From: an uncultured Spirochaeta sp.
Lineage (GTDB): Bacteria; Spirochaetota; Spirochaetia; DSM-27196; Alkalispirochaetaceae
Reading direction: 5' to 3'
Length of the DNA: 64,000 nucleotides
Assembly (NCBI GenBank): GCA_913030605.1
Contig: CAJWEZ010000003.1
Span: forward strand, 52,138 to 116,137
Positions 40,437-49,046 of the stretch are shown here, one piece after another; position 1 is the first letter of the stretch, and every line of letters starts with the position of its first letter. The notes under the pieces are model-generated. The model was not told the DNA's origin. It saw only the letters and a program-made list of their open reading frames with translations, and made no database searches. The position numbers and the translations under genes are program-made.

Positions 40437-41174
40437 CTACTCCCATTCGTCTATGTGTATGAATTGTTCATCCACTCCGTGGTCGGTCTTCAATTTCGAA
40501 GAAAACGTTGCAAGCATGCCCGGAGGTCCGGACAGCAGATAATGCGGTGACGGGAAATTCGCGACATCCGCCACGACTGAATCCAGATCCAGCGGCCCGG
40601 AATCGGTAATGATCCCGTTGTCTTCTGCGCCATCCGTTTCACACCACACACGCTGTGTGAACGTCTCAGTCGTGCGCGTCCGCGACAACAGATCGTCAAA
40701 CGACAGTCGTTCCGGCGATCTGACCGCGTAGGCCAAGTGCACGTGTCGGCCGAATCCGTTTTCGAGTCCCTGCTCCAGGTAAGAAACATACGGGGAAATC
40801 CCCGTGCCGCCCGCGACTAGCACCGCGGTTTCGCCTTCGGGGAGCAGTTGTTCGATGATAAAGTCTCCGTACGGGAGTTTCAGCCAGTACTCACCACCCT
40901 CGACAAGCTCGTCCCGCATTCGGGTGGTGTAGGCGCCCTTCACGCTGTAGATGATCGACAGCGTGTTGGTCTTTGGCGCGGAACAAATCGAGAACACCCT
41001 GGACTCAGGCCAGTACGCCTGGGTCGGGTCAAAGTCCTCAAGCGTGAGATGGAGAAACTGCCCCGGCTTGAACCGGGTGTACTTCCGTTCCACCGCGAAA
41101 TCCAGCTTGAAGACGTCGTCTGCAAATCGGGTGATTTTTGTCAGCGGGGCTTTGATCTTGGTCGGTGTTGGCAA
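40437..41174 (-). CDS. FAD-binding ferredoxin reductase-type oxidoreductase; candidate CDP-6-deoxy-3,4-glucoseen reductase partner without the 2Fe-2S domain
   Basis: FKPGQFLHLTLEDFDPTQAYWPESRVFSICSAP...LKLPYGDF...VLVAGGTGISPYVSYLEQ...HYLLSGPPGML; next to rfbH. Confidence 0.8.
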   Translation of the reverse strand: MPTPTKIKAPLTKITRFADDVFKLDFAVERKYTRFKPGQFLHLTLEDFDPTQAYWPESRVFSICSAPKTNTLSIIYSVKGAYTTRMRDELVEGGEYWLKLPYGDFIIEQLLPEGETAVLVAGGTGISPYVSYLEQGLENGFGRHVHLAYAVRSPERLSFDDLLSRTRTTETFTQRVWCETDGAEDNGIITDSGPLDLDSVVADVANFPSPHYLLSGPPGMLATFSSKLKTDHGVDEQFIHIDEWE

Positions 41175-41278
41175 CTGGTTACCCTTCTTGTGCGGCGGCG
41201 AACTGTGCGGATGATCGTGCGGGATGCTGTGTTTTGCACATCGAAACCGGTTTCGCGGTGGGACACACTATTCGCCGA

Positions 41279-42028
41279 TCACTCCCAACTGTAGTCCCCA
41301 GCAACCCAGCCGTCTTCTTCCCGGAAAAACTCCACGTAGGCCGCGTACTCGTCACCAGACTCCGGTAGGCGATCGTCGTATCCGATGTCCTCCAGCTGCG
41401 TTCGAATACCGTTGTACCAGGGTTCGGGGTCGACAAAGCGCACGCGAAACTCAACCGCGAATACGTCGCCGAGAAACGTGGATTCAGGTCCGTCGGTTCC
41501 AACAACCTCAGCAATTTCGTAGTTGCCGATACGAAAGCCGTCTCGGGAACCGGAAACCCAGTCGTGCGAGACGTTCCGCTCCACGAAGGTGGACCCGGCA
41601 TCGGTGAGATCGAATATCTCGACATCGACGGATACCTCTTCGGTATCTCCCATGAAGCCTACGTGTCTGGAATACTGCAACTCGTCCGTCATGCGATTGA
41701 GAAAACCAATCTCAGCGAGCTGTCTGAGGACCTCGAGGGTCTGAAGCATGGGTTCAGACAACTCGTCCAGCACCACCAGGCGAAAATGGTCGCGCGCTGT
41801 CTGTCGAATCGCCCCTGTGTCGAACGACCCGGTCGTGCGCGCGATTTCCAGGTACGCCGGTCTTGAAGCACCCCAATCCTCGTGAAGGATCGCAGCCATT
41901 TCGGCGCCGGACAAGTCCGGTGCCTGAGCGTAAAGGGGGAGTGCCGTAGCGACAACCATGAAGGCGAATGCCCAGACTGCCACTTCTGATGGGAAAGCTG
42001 ATGTGTGTTTTCGCATATCTACGTGCAT
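41279..42028 (-). CDS. Hypothetical secreted protein
   Basis: ORF with signal-peptide-like N-terminus (AFAFMVVATALPLYAQA); no recognised domain. Confidence 0.55.
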   Translation of the reverse strand: MHVDMRKHTSAFPSEVAVWAFAFMVVATALPLYAQAPDLSGAEMAAILHEDWGASRPAYLEIARTTGSFDTGAIRQTARDHFRLVVLDELSEPMLQTLEVLRQLAEIGFLNRMTDELQYSRHVGFMGDTEEVSVDVEIFDLTDAGSTFVERNVSHDWVSGSRDGFRIGNYEIAEVVGTDGPESTFLGDVFAVEFRVRFVDPEPWYNGIRTQLEDIGYDDRLPESGDEYAAYVEFFREEDGWVAGDYSWE

Positions 42029-42034
42029 CCAGTA

Positions 42035-42676
42035 CTAGTATGTGCCAAGAACCAAATCGTGAAGGCGCACGGCTGAATCCGGTTCCTCCGCAATCGCCAA
42101 GGCCCCGTTTTGTTGCTCCGAGATAACCAGCAGGCGACCGTGTCCGTCGGAAAGCGATTCACGTGACTGGGCAGCGTCGCGTGCGCCGGTTTGAGGTACG
42201 GAATCCGGAACCACCTGCCGAAACCCCAGCCCCTCCTTCTCCGCACACCACTCCAGAAGGAACGCCAGATCGCTCTCCCCGACAAGGACGATCTCCTCGA
42301 CCCCCGCCTGCTTCTGCTCGTGGCAAAACGCCCGCAATCGCTCCTTGTACCGCACCACGTGCCCGATCGTGCGGCGCAGGTACAGGTAGCTGCGCTTGCC
42401 GATCTGATCGATACCCTCCGGCGTCACCAGGTAGTGGACGTTGTTGTGATTGATGCGACGCATCATCACGAATCCCTTGTCGATGAGCCGCTTGAGGATT
42501 GCGTTGGTGAGTCCCACCGACATCCCCAGTGCCTGGGCGATGGAACGCTGCGAGACCTGCGCCGGTGCCGAACCGTCCCGGGGTTGCGCCCGGTGCACGT
42601 GAGAGAGCACCTCCAGTTCCCGTTCGTCGTCGGTGTGCGTGAGATCGTCGGACTGTGGATCGCTGGCGTAGAGCAT
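42035..42676 (-). CDS. Winged helix-turn-helix transcriptional regulator (MarR/EPS-associated-like)
   Basis: VSQRSIAQALGMSVGLTNAILKRLIDKGFVMMRRINHNNVHYLVTPEGI; start approximate. Confidence 0.75.
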   Translation of the reverse strand: MLYASDPQSDDLTHTDDERELEVLSHVHRAQPRDGSAPAQVSQRSIAQALGMSVGLTNAILKRLIDKGFVMMRRINHNNVHYLVTPEGIDQIGKRSYLYLRRTIGHVVRYKERLRAFCHEQKQAGVEEIVLVGESDLAFLLEWCAEKEGLGFRQVVPDSVPQTGARDAAQSRESLSDGHGRLLVISEQQNGALAIAEEPDSAVRLHDLVLGTY

Positions 42677-42938
42677 AGGGCGTACCGGGGCCAGTGGCGT
42701 GGGGGCGCCGTGGAGCGGTGCCTGCGGGTCACCGGTACCGGCCGAAACGCGGTCACGGGCGGGCGGGGATCCGCGCATCGGCGCGCAAGCCCGCCATACC
42801 TATACAGGCGTTGTGTTCACGCAGTGAACACCTCGATGATGATTGCAGAACAGTATATCGCGGTGACGCGGTTGTTCAAGGGCTGAACGCCGGGAATCGG
42901 GGAATTCTTCGCGATGTAAACGATTTCCAGACATCCAG

Positions 42939-43004
42939 AGACTGTCGAGGTTTCAAATGCAGTCTATTGCGGTTCCGAACGTAGTCTACCGAGGTTACGA
43001 ACAG
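42939..43004. repeat. Three tandem imperfect 22-bp repeats
   Basis: AGACTGTCGAGGTTTCAAATGC / AGTCTATTGCGGTTCCGAACGT / AGTCTACCGAGGTTACGAACAG. Confidence 0.7.
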
Positions 43005-43030
43005 ATACTACGTTCGTGACCTTCGTAGAC
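42984..43030. promoter_or_regulatory. 19-bp-arm inverted repeat (operator-like) upstream of HU-like gene
   Basis: GTCTACCGAGGTTACGAAC-agatactac-GTTCGTGACCTTCGTAGAC; 17/19 complementary. Confidence 0.65.
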
Positions 43031-43163
43031 GAGGAATGCGACGGAAAATGGTATACATCTGTTTCGGGAATTATATTTTTGTTGCAATATTGATAATTAC
43101 GATATAAAAAGAGATTACCATGCGCGTTGCGCAATATGGCAATTACAAAAAGGAGGTGCACGT

Positions 43164-43865
43164 ATGGCTATACGCATCGCACTCTTCCGCAACCCCTTCA
43201 CCCGTGGCCCGAGTCTCATCCCCCGGGTCGTCCACCGAAACACGGTCACCTTTGACCAGCTCCTGGAGCGAATGGCGTCGGACACGGCGCTGGAGACAAC
43301 CGATCTCCGGGCGGCGTTGACCCGGCTGCTGGAGGCGCTCGTGGAGTTCCTGATCTCCGGCGCCAAGGTACATACGCCGTTCGGCACGTTCGCGGCGTAC
43401 GTGTCGGGAACCAGCACGGAGAACGGGGACCGTCCCGATATCTCCCGCAAGGGGGTCACGATCCGGTTTGCTGCGGATAGAGACCTTACCAACCGGGTCC
43501 GCGAGAACATCGAAATCCAGGTGGAGGAGCGCATGCCGGACCGCGTCCCGGTGATCGAGCTTCTCTCCTGTGTGGACAACCCCGAGTGCGGCGGAGAGTT
43601 CCACGCCGGCGAGATCGTGAGTATCACCGGTGCACGTCTGGCCTTCGACATCGAACAGGAGGACGAAGGGGTGTTTCTGGTCAGCGAGGACGCCGAAGAG
43701 GAGTACCGAGCAACCGTCTACAGCCGCCACGGCACGAGGATCATCGACTGCAAGATCCCGGATGCCCCCGCCGGTACGTATGGAGTGGAAGTCCGCTCTC
43801 GGATGGGAAGAGAGACCCTCAGCAACGGCACGTACGCCAATACAATTACCGTCGCCGAGGGCTAA
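43164..43865 (+). CDS. HU-like DNA-binding domain protein with C-terminal Ig-like/DUF4469-type domain
   Basis: MAIRIALFRNPFTRGPSLIPRVVHRNTVTFDQLLERMA...LEALVEFLISGAKVHTPFGTFAAYVSG; C-terminal PAGTYGVEVRSRMGRETLSNGTYANTITV; RBS AAAGGAGG. Confidence 0.8.
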   Translation: MAIRIALFRNPFTRGPSLIPRVVHRNTVTFDQLLERMASDTALETTDLRAALTRLLEALVEFLISGAKVHTPFGTFAAYVSGTSTENGDRPDISRKGVTIRFAADRDLTNRVRENIEIQVEERMPDRVPVIELLSCVDNPECGGEFHAGEIVSITGARLAFDIEQEDEGVFLVSEDAEEEYRATVYSRHGTRIIDCKIPDAPAGTYGVEVRSRMGRETLSNGTYANTITVAEG

Positions 43866-43880
43866 TGGAAATGTGAGGAC

Positions 43881-43904
43881 GGCGGCGGCCGACAGGCCGC
43901 CGCC
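43881..43904. other. Strong GC hairpin downstream of the HU-like gene
   Basis: GGCGGCGGCC-gaca-GGCCGCCGCC. Confidence 0.6.
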
Positions 43905-43931
43905 CCCTCTTCCGCTGCAAGTATACACCCA

Positions 43932-43960
43932 CCGGGGTCTCTCATGGGACCCCGGTTTTT
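43932..43960 (+). terminator. Rho-independent terminator
   Basis: CCGGGGTC-tctcatg-GGACCCCGG-TTTTT. Confidence 0.8.
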
Positions 43961-43970
43961 CGGCTCGGTA

Positions 43971-44726
43971 TCACGGGTTGGCATTCACGACGGCGTCGAT
44001 GGCGTCGACGATCTCACGGATCTGTCCCAGGAGTCGGTCGGTTTCGTCTACTTTGAGATCTGCCCGGCCCTGACCGACTCGATCGGCGGCATGCGCGATT
44101 CTGTTTCGTCGGTTCGTGATCGCGTCGAGCTCCGATTCCGTTGTTCCTTTCGAAACCCCGCGCTGGGTATCGACTTTTCGCGACCATTGGTTGATTCCGA
44201 TCATACCCAAAACCATGCCGACCTTGTTCGGTGCAGTGCTGGCCTGTTCGCGAACGGCCTCTTCAACAACAGGCCTGATACCCCATCGTCGACGAGTGTA
44301 CGTATTCTCAATCTCGATCCACTGACCAACAGTCAATGCGATCTCCTTCAATCGCTTCGGCGGACTGTTCGAGTTGAGGGCTGCACCAATGCATTCCATA
44401 ACCTTGTCCGCAAGATAGGTCTCAAAGGCTGCACATGCGGCCACAATTGCCTGTCGAAGAAGCGGTCGCGTGTCGACGAAATCCTGTTTCGACAGACTGT
44501 TGGAGTTCTTGAACAAGAGAAAAACGCGCTCGTTCTCAATACAGTCGAGATGGGCGCGATCCGCAGCCCGAATTCGCAACGCGTCGCCAACGCGCTGCCG
44601 TAGCTCGCTTCGCATGGCTCGAACACGGCTATTCGGAAAAGCTCCGGCGATACGCATCAGAGTTTCCGCATCAGCCTCAGATTCGCGAAACGCTTCGATT
44701 GGACTCAATCTCGGAGTTCTTGCCAT
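43971..44726 (-). CDS. HEPN domain protein (RiboL-PSP/MAE_28990-like), putative RNase
   Basis: ELDAITNRRNRIAHAADRVGQGRADLKVDETDRLLGQIREIVDAIDAVV: R-x4-H motif RNRIAH in a C-terminal helix typical of HEPN; AACAAFETYLADKVME. Confidence 0.7.
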   Translation of the reverse strand: MARTPRLSPIEAFRESEADAETLMRIAGAFPNSRVRAMRSELRQRVGDALRIRAADRAHLDCIENERVFLLFKNSNSLSKQDFVDTRPLLRQAIVAACAAFETYLADKVMECIGAALNSNSPPKRLKEIALTVGQWIEIENTYTRRRWGIRPVVEEAVREQASTAPNKVGMVLGMIGINQWSRKVDTQRGVSKGTTESELDAITNRRNRIAHAADRVGQGRADLKVDETDRLLGQIREIVDAIDAVVNANP

Positions 44727-44827
44727 GGTGCATGTCCTTTCCGTCGATGGGTGTGTCGCCAAAACCGGAGACAAAATGGTATCGAACGTGTATAATCTGA
44801 TTACATTTTACATAAACAGGTTTTTCA

Positions 44828-46624
44828 ATGAAACAACACACATCTATTGCTTCGTTCATCTCCGTGCTTCTCACCATGTCGCTGTTGTTCGGCTGCGCAA
44901 TGGGTTCATCCGGAGGCACATCTTCAGATAATGGCTCCAGCAGCACCAGCAGCGCGTTCACGATAGACATTGCCGGCGCCCAGGCGCTGGCGCTCGGAGC
45001 GTCACCGGACGCCACCGCGAACCTGGTCGATGCCCGGAGCGTGGACGCGTCGTCGGTAACCAACGACGCGCTTTTGAAGGTGATGGTCGATGGAACGATC
45101 GAGAACGCCCTGACAACCGAGAACGGTAGTTCCACGCCGCCGATTCAGTTTCTCGCCGTGGACCCCGACGGCAACATCTACGTGTCTTTCGAGAGTCGTT
45201 TTGCCGACAGTCGGATCGGTTTGTTCTACCTTGACGTTGCAAGCGGCGTCCTGACCGCGATAAACGCGGAAGGGTTTGGCAGCGACAGTTGGAACGTCGT
45301 GAAGAACTGGTACTGGGACAATAGCCTGAGCAGAACCAAGCCCATCGTGTTCGGCCCCGACAGCTCGGCGTACTTTGTCCTGAACGAGTATACCGGGAGC
45401 TGGGGTATGGACCGCGTGTTTCGCTGGACCCCGGGGTCGAGTGATGTGGCACGGCCGCAGACTCCGGGTATCGACGGCATGGAGATCAGCCGGGTCCAGG
45501 TGGATTCCAGCGGTCGAATGTACGCGTACGGTCAGTTGAACGGACTGAACTACGCGCAGTTCCTGCAGGTATTCGACCCCAGTGCAACCCGTGGTGCCTA
45601 CGCGTTCTATAGTGACACCAACCAGGGCTGGGTCCGTGGCTACACCGTCTTCGGCGATCGGGTCTACATCAACGGCTGGGGCCTGTACGGCGGAATCGAC
45701 GGCATCGCCGAAGCCTCCACGTCCGTGGTGAACGACGCCGTGGAGATCACGCCACGAGCGCTCTACGCGTCGGATGCCAACGATTGGTTCAACCCTGTCT
45801 ACAACACCCGCATCCAGGGTGGCGAAGAAATTCACGAGGGGCTGTTCACCTACGATTCGGGACAGGGCGCTTACGTATGGGCCGACTACTGGAAGGACGC
45901 GAGTGGTAACCTCGAGGGGGACCGGGTCCGTGCGTACGTGTCGCGGTTCTTTGTGGAAGACGTCGCGCTGCGCGACGGATACTCCTGGAACGGCGAGATC
46001 GCCGGCACCACCGACGTGAGCGCCGAGACATTTACCTACAGCGCACTGAACTCGAATCCCGATTCGATGCAGTGGCTGCGCGACCACATCGGCCAGGCGG
46101 CGGATGCAACGCAGCCCGCGACGCTGTTCAAAGACTGGCGAACCGCCAACGGCTTCGACTGGCTGAACTTCAGCAACGTCATGGACATGCTGGTGATCGA
46201 CCAGGAACTCTGGGGCATCTACGACGACGGTCAGGGCAACCCCACCGCCCTGTTGCGCCTGGTGGACCGGAACCGGGCCCGGGCCCTAACGGCGGTCAAG
46301 ACACGGTCCGCCGTCGGCACCGACGTGCGGTCGGACATGTTTCAGGTGAGTCAGGGACGCATCTACTACCGCTACAAGGGTGAACGGCCGGGAACGCACC
46401 GCATCGCGTCCATCGATACCGCCGGGACGGTACGCGACATTACCGCCAACGTCACCGATATTCAGTACATGACGATCTACGACTACTCCATCGGCCCCGA
46501 GACGATCTACTTCACCGGCTTTGACGGTATCGACACGATCGCAGGCGCGATTGACCTGACCGACCTGTCGTATCGCCGCCTCTCCAGCGACAGACTGCTG
46601 TCCGGCATCGAGGTGATTCGGTAG
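44828..46624 (+). CDS. Hypothetical lipoprotein
   Basis: 598 aa; LSLLFGC lipobox; Ser/Gly-rich linker; no recognised catalytic motif. Confidence 0.7.
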   Translation: MKQHTSIASFISVLLTMSLLFGCAMGSSGGTSSDNGSSSTSSAFTIDIAGAQALALGASPDATANLVDARSVDASSVTNDALLKVMVDGTIENALTTENGSSTPPIQFLAVDPDGNIYVSFESRFADSRIGLFYLDVASGVLTAINAEGFGSDSWNVVKNWYWDNSLSRTKPIVFGPDSSAYFVLNEYTGSWGMDRVFRWTPGSSDVARPQTPGIDGMEISRVQVDSSGRMYAYGQLNGLNYAQFLQVFDPSATRGAYAFYSDTNQGWVRGYTVFGDRVYINGWGLYGGIDGIAEASTSVVNDAVEITPRALYASDANDWFNPVYNTRIQGGEEIHEGLFTYDSGQGAYVWADYWKDASGNLEGDRVRAYVSRFFVEDVALRDGYSWNGEIAGTTDVSAETFTYSALNSNPDSMQWLRDHIGQAADATQPATLFKDWRTANGFDWLNFSNVMDMLVIDQELWGIYDDGQGNPTALLRLVDRNRARALTAVKTRSAVGTDVRSDMFQVSQGRIYYRYKGERPGTHRIASIDTAGTVRDITANVTDIQYMTIYDYSIGPETIYFTGFDGIDTIAGAIDLTDLSYRRLSSDRLLSGIEVIR

Positions 46625-46633
46625 AACCGCACG

Positions 46634-46789
46634 CGAAATTGTGTGCCACCCGGGGCGTACAACCTGCCAGCCGGGTGTTTGGCGGTAGCACCGCGGCCGG
46701 CTCCGCTCCGGTGGGGAGACGGGCCTGCCGTTGTGCGGGCCCGGCCCGCACCGCAGCCGCTCCGTTGAACCGGATGGGTCGACCTTCCC
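46634..46789. repeat. Intergenic repeat copy R1 (blocks C-D-E)
   Basis: gaaattgtgtgccacccggggcgtacaacctgccag...ccgctccggtggggagacgggcc...gctccgttgaaccggatgggtcgaccttccc. Confidence 0.75.
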
Positions 46790-46810
46790 GTCCCGCCTAC
46801 CGTCTACCGC

Positions 46811-48025
46811 CTACCCCCTGTACGCCACGATCTCCCGAATGACCGCTTCCGCCTCCCGGGAACGGTCGAGACCCACGGTCAGCGAGAAGCTCGCGCGATC
46901 GTCACGCCAGCGATAGACCGCAATCGGTATCACCTCCGGCGCCCGGCTGGGATCGCTGACGCGCGTTCCCCACATGACCACACGCTCCACCGGGAGGCCG
47001 AGCTGGAGCGTATCGCGAGACTGAACGAAGCGGGGGTCCTCGTCGGCGGCGGGGCGGTACTGCCCGTCGTGAATGGACACCACCAGTGCGCCGCGCTGGT
47101 CGGGGGCGCGGTAGAACAGCTCGACGGAGCGCACTAGGGCACCGTCGACCGCGTTCTCGACCACATATCGCCCGTCGGCGGTGAGCGGATCGTCGGCTCC
47201 CGCGATCAGTATCTCCCGCGGGGCGCTCGCGTCGAATCCGACCTCCCGCGAGAGCTGATCGTCGTCCACATCGAATCGGGGTTTCCGGACGGCGGCCGCC
47301 GCGGCGGTCATCGTGTGCCGTTCGTCGGTGGTGGGAGCTCGCCGGGTGAGCTGCGGCTCCGCGGCGGCACCCTCACCGGGAGTGAGGAACCAAAACTCCT
47401 CGCCCTCATCGAGCTGCCGCTTAAGCGCCCCGACACGGTGGTGCGCCTCGATGTACGCCAACCGGTCTCTGTCGGAGCCGTCCCAGTTGCCGATGCCCCC
47501 GGACCCCTGCGGCGTCCAGTAGCGGATCATGTACTCCGCCTCGGTCAGGTCGAGGTCCTGTTGAAACACGAGCGTCTGCTCGTCGGTGTTCCACCGGTAA
47601 TCGTACCCCTCTATCGCCAGCCTGCCGTCGAGAACGACGAGGAGATCCTCCACCGCGCCTCCCGCAGACCCGAGAACGAACCGGTGCGGCCGGCCGGTTC
47701 GCCCTTCCACGTGAAGAATCGGTTCGTCGGTGGGCTGCGGCTCGGACAGGCGAAGCTCGGTTGTGTCGGCGTCGTACTCCCACTCGTTTGCGGGGATCTC
47801 CCACCGCCTGGAACGGTCGGTGCCGTCGATCACGATGATTCGCTCGATGAGATCGAACGTCTGGACGGTGAAGAACCGACCGTCCTGATCCGGCCCGAGA
47901 TTGACCGACAGTGCGTCGAGTCCCCGCGCGTCGATGGAACTCGTGACGCACGATACGACCACGCTTCCGACGGCAACGATGAACATCACCACAAATGGAA
48001 CGGTCCCCTTCAGTGTTCGCTTCAC
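46811..48025 (-). CDS. Hypothetical lipoprotein
   Basis: MKRTLKGTVPFVVMFIVAVGSVVVSCVTSS lipobox; 404 aa ORF. Confidence 0.7.
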   Translation of the reverse strand: MKRTLKGTVPFVVMFIVAVGSVVVSCVTSSIDARGLDALSVNLGPDQDGRFFTVQTFDLIERIIVIDGTDRSRRWEIPANEWEYDADTTELRLSEPQPTDEPILHVEGRTGRPHRFVLGSAGGAVEDLLVVLDGRLAIEGYDYRWNTDEQTLVFQQDLDLTEAEYMIRYWTPQGSGGIGNWDGSDRDRLAYIEAHHRVGALKRQLDEGEEFWFLTPGEGAAAEPQLTRRAPTTDERHTMTAAAAAVRKPRFDVDDDQLSREVGFDASAPREILIAGADDPLTADGRYVVENAVDGALVRSVELFYRAPDQRGALVVSIHDGQYRPAADEDPRFVQSRDTLQLGLPVERVVMWGTRVSDPSRAPEVIPIAVYRWRDDRASFSLTVGLDRSREAEAVIREIVAYRG

Positions 48026-48122
48026 GATCGATCCTCCTCTCAGGATGTCACGCCGGAGCGTACACCGCGGGAGGGCTCACCGATATCGGCCAAAGGAACG
48101 AATCGTGGACCGCGAGAAGAAT

Positions 48123-48803
48123 TCATACTTTCCGCCGGTCGTGGGAGCGGAGGATGTGGGCGACCTCGGTCCGGTTGCGGGCCCCGGTCTTGCGAAAAAT
48201 GCTCGCGATGTGGCTCTTGACCGTGGAGATCGAGACGAACAGCCGCTCGCCGATCTCCCTGTTGGTCTTACCCGCCGCCAGGAGGAGCGCCACCTCCCGT
48301 TCGCGCTCCGAGAGACCGAGCGACACGGTCCAGGAATCCGACGCACCGGCGATGCCGGACGACGAACGCCGTCGGAGTCGGTAGCGGTGGCGGGTCGCGA
48401 TCACGATTGCGGTCGCCGTCAGGATCGCGGCCAGGACCAATGCCGCTGCGACGCTCGCGTCGACGATCGCCTCTATCGTTTGAATCAGCGCCCCACCGAT
48501 GACCGCGAGGGCGAATACACCCACCGGCGCAAACGCGACCGCGAACACAGCGCGCCGCCCTCCCGCAGAGAGGCGGTGTCGTGTCAGTGTCAGGATGCCG
48601 ACGAGGGCAAAGTACGCCAGGCACGAGGCGGAATAGACCTCCAGCGCGTCGAGGAGCAGGTAGAGCCGCATGCCGAAATAAGCCGGGAACGCCATCATCC
48701 CGGCACGTCCGTTGGCAATCCAGAGCGCCAACAGAATCAGCGCCGCTATGGCGACGCCCCATCGTTCCCGTGTGCCGGTCGAGATACCGTCCGCCGCTCC
48801 CAT
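48123..48803 (-). CDS. LuxR-family transcriptional regulator with N-terminal membrane domain
   Basis: C-terminal LSEREREVALLLAAGKTNREIGERLFVSISTVKSHIASIFRKTGARNRTEVAHIL; N-terminal TM segments; start at ATG 48803. Confidence 0.88.
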   Translation of the reverse strand: MGAADGISTGTRERWGVAIAALILLALWIANGRAGMMAFPAYFGMRLYLLLDALEVYSASCLAYFALVGILTLTRHRLSAGGRRAVFAVAFAPVGVFALAVIGGALIQTIEAIVDASVAAALVLAAILTATAIVIATRHRYRLRRRSSSGIAGASDSWTVSLGLSEREREVALLLAAGKTNREIGERLFVSISTVKSHIASIFRKTGARNRTEVAHILRSHDRRKV

Positions 48804-48867
48804 ATATCGAGTATAGTCCCGGTCGCGGAGATGCGGACAGGGCACGGGTCGCGCGTGGGCACCACGG

Positions 48868-49020
48868 GGTGCCTGTAGCATGTTGTTCACCCTTCGCGGC
48901 ACACCTTTTCCAGGCGCTGCAGGCAGCGCGGCGGCCGCAGCGCCGGTTGGCGTCCGCGAAACCGGTGGTGCAGGGTGCGGTCTGCGGCGGCCCGTTCCGT
49001 TGAACGGGATGAGTAGACGG
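48868..49020. repeat. Intergenic repeat copy R2 (blocks A-B-E)
   Basis: gcctgtagcatgttgttcacccttcgcggcacacctttt...ggtggtgcagggtgcggtctgcgg...gttccgttgaacgggatgagtagac. Confidence 0.75.
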
Positions 49021-49046
49021 CATCTGTCCTCCCCGCTCCGCTGCGA

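Noticed and set aside
42939-43030. CRISPR array
   Set aside because: Repeats are directly adjacent without spacers and there are only three imperfect units; no cas genes nearby.
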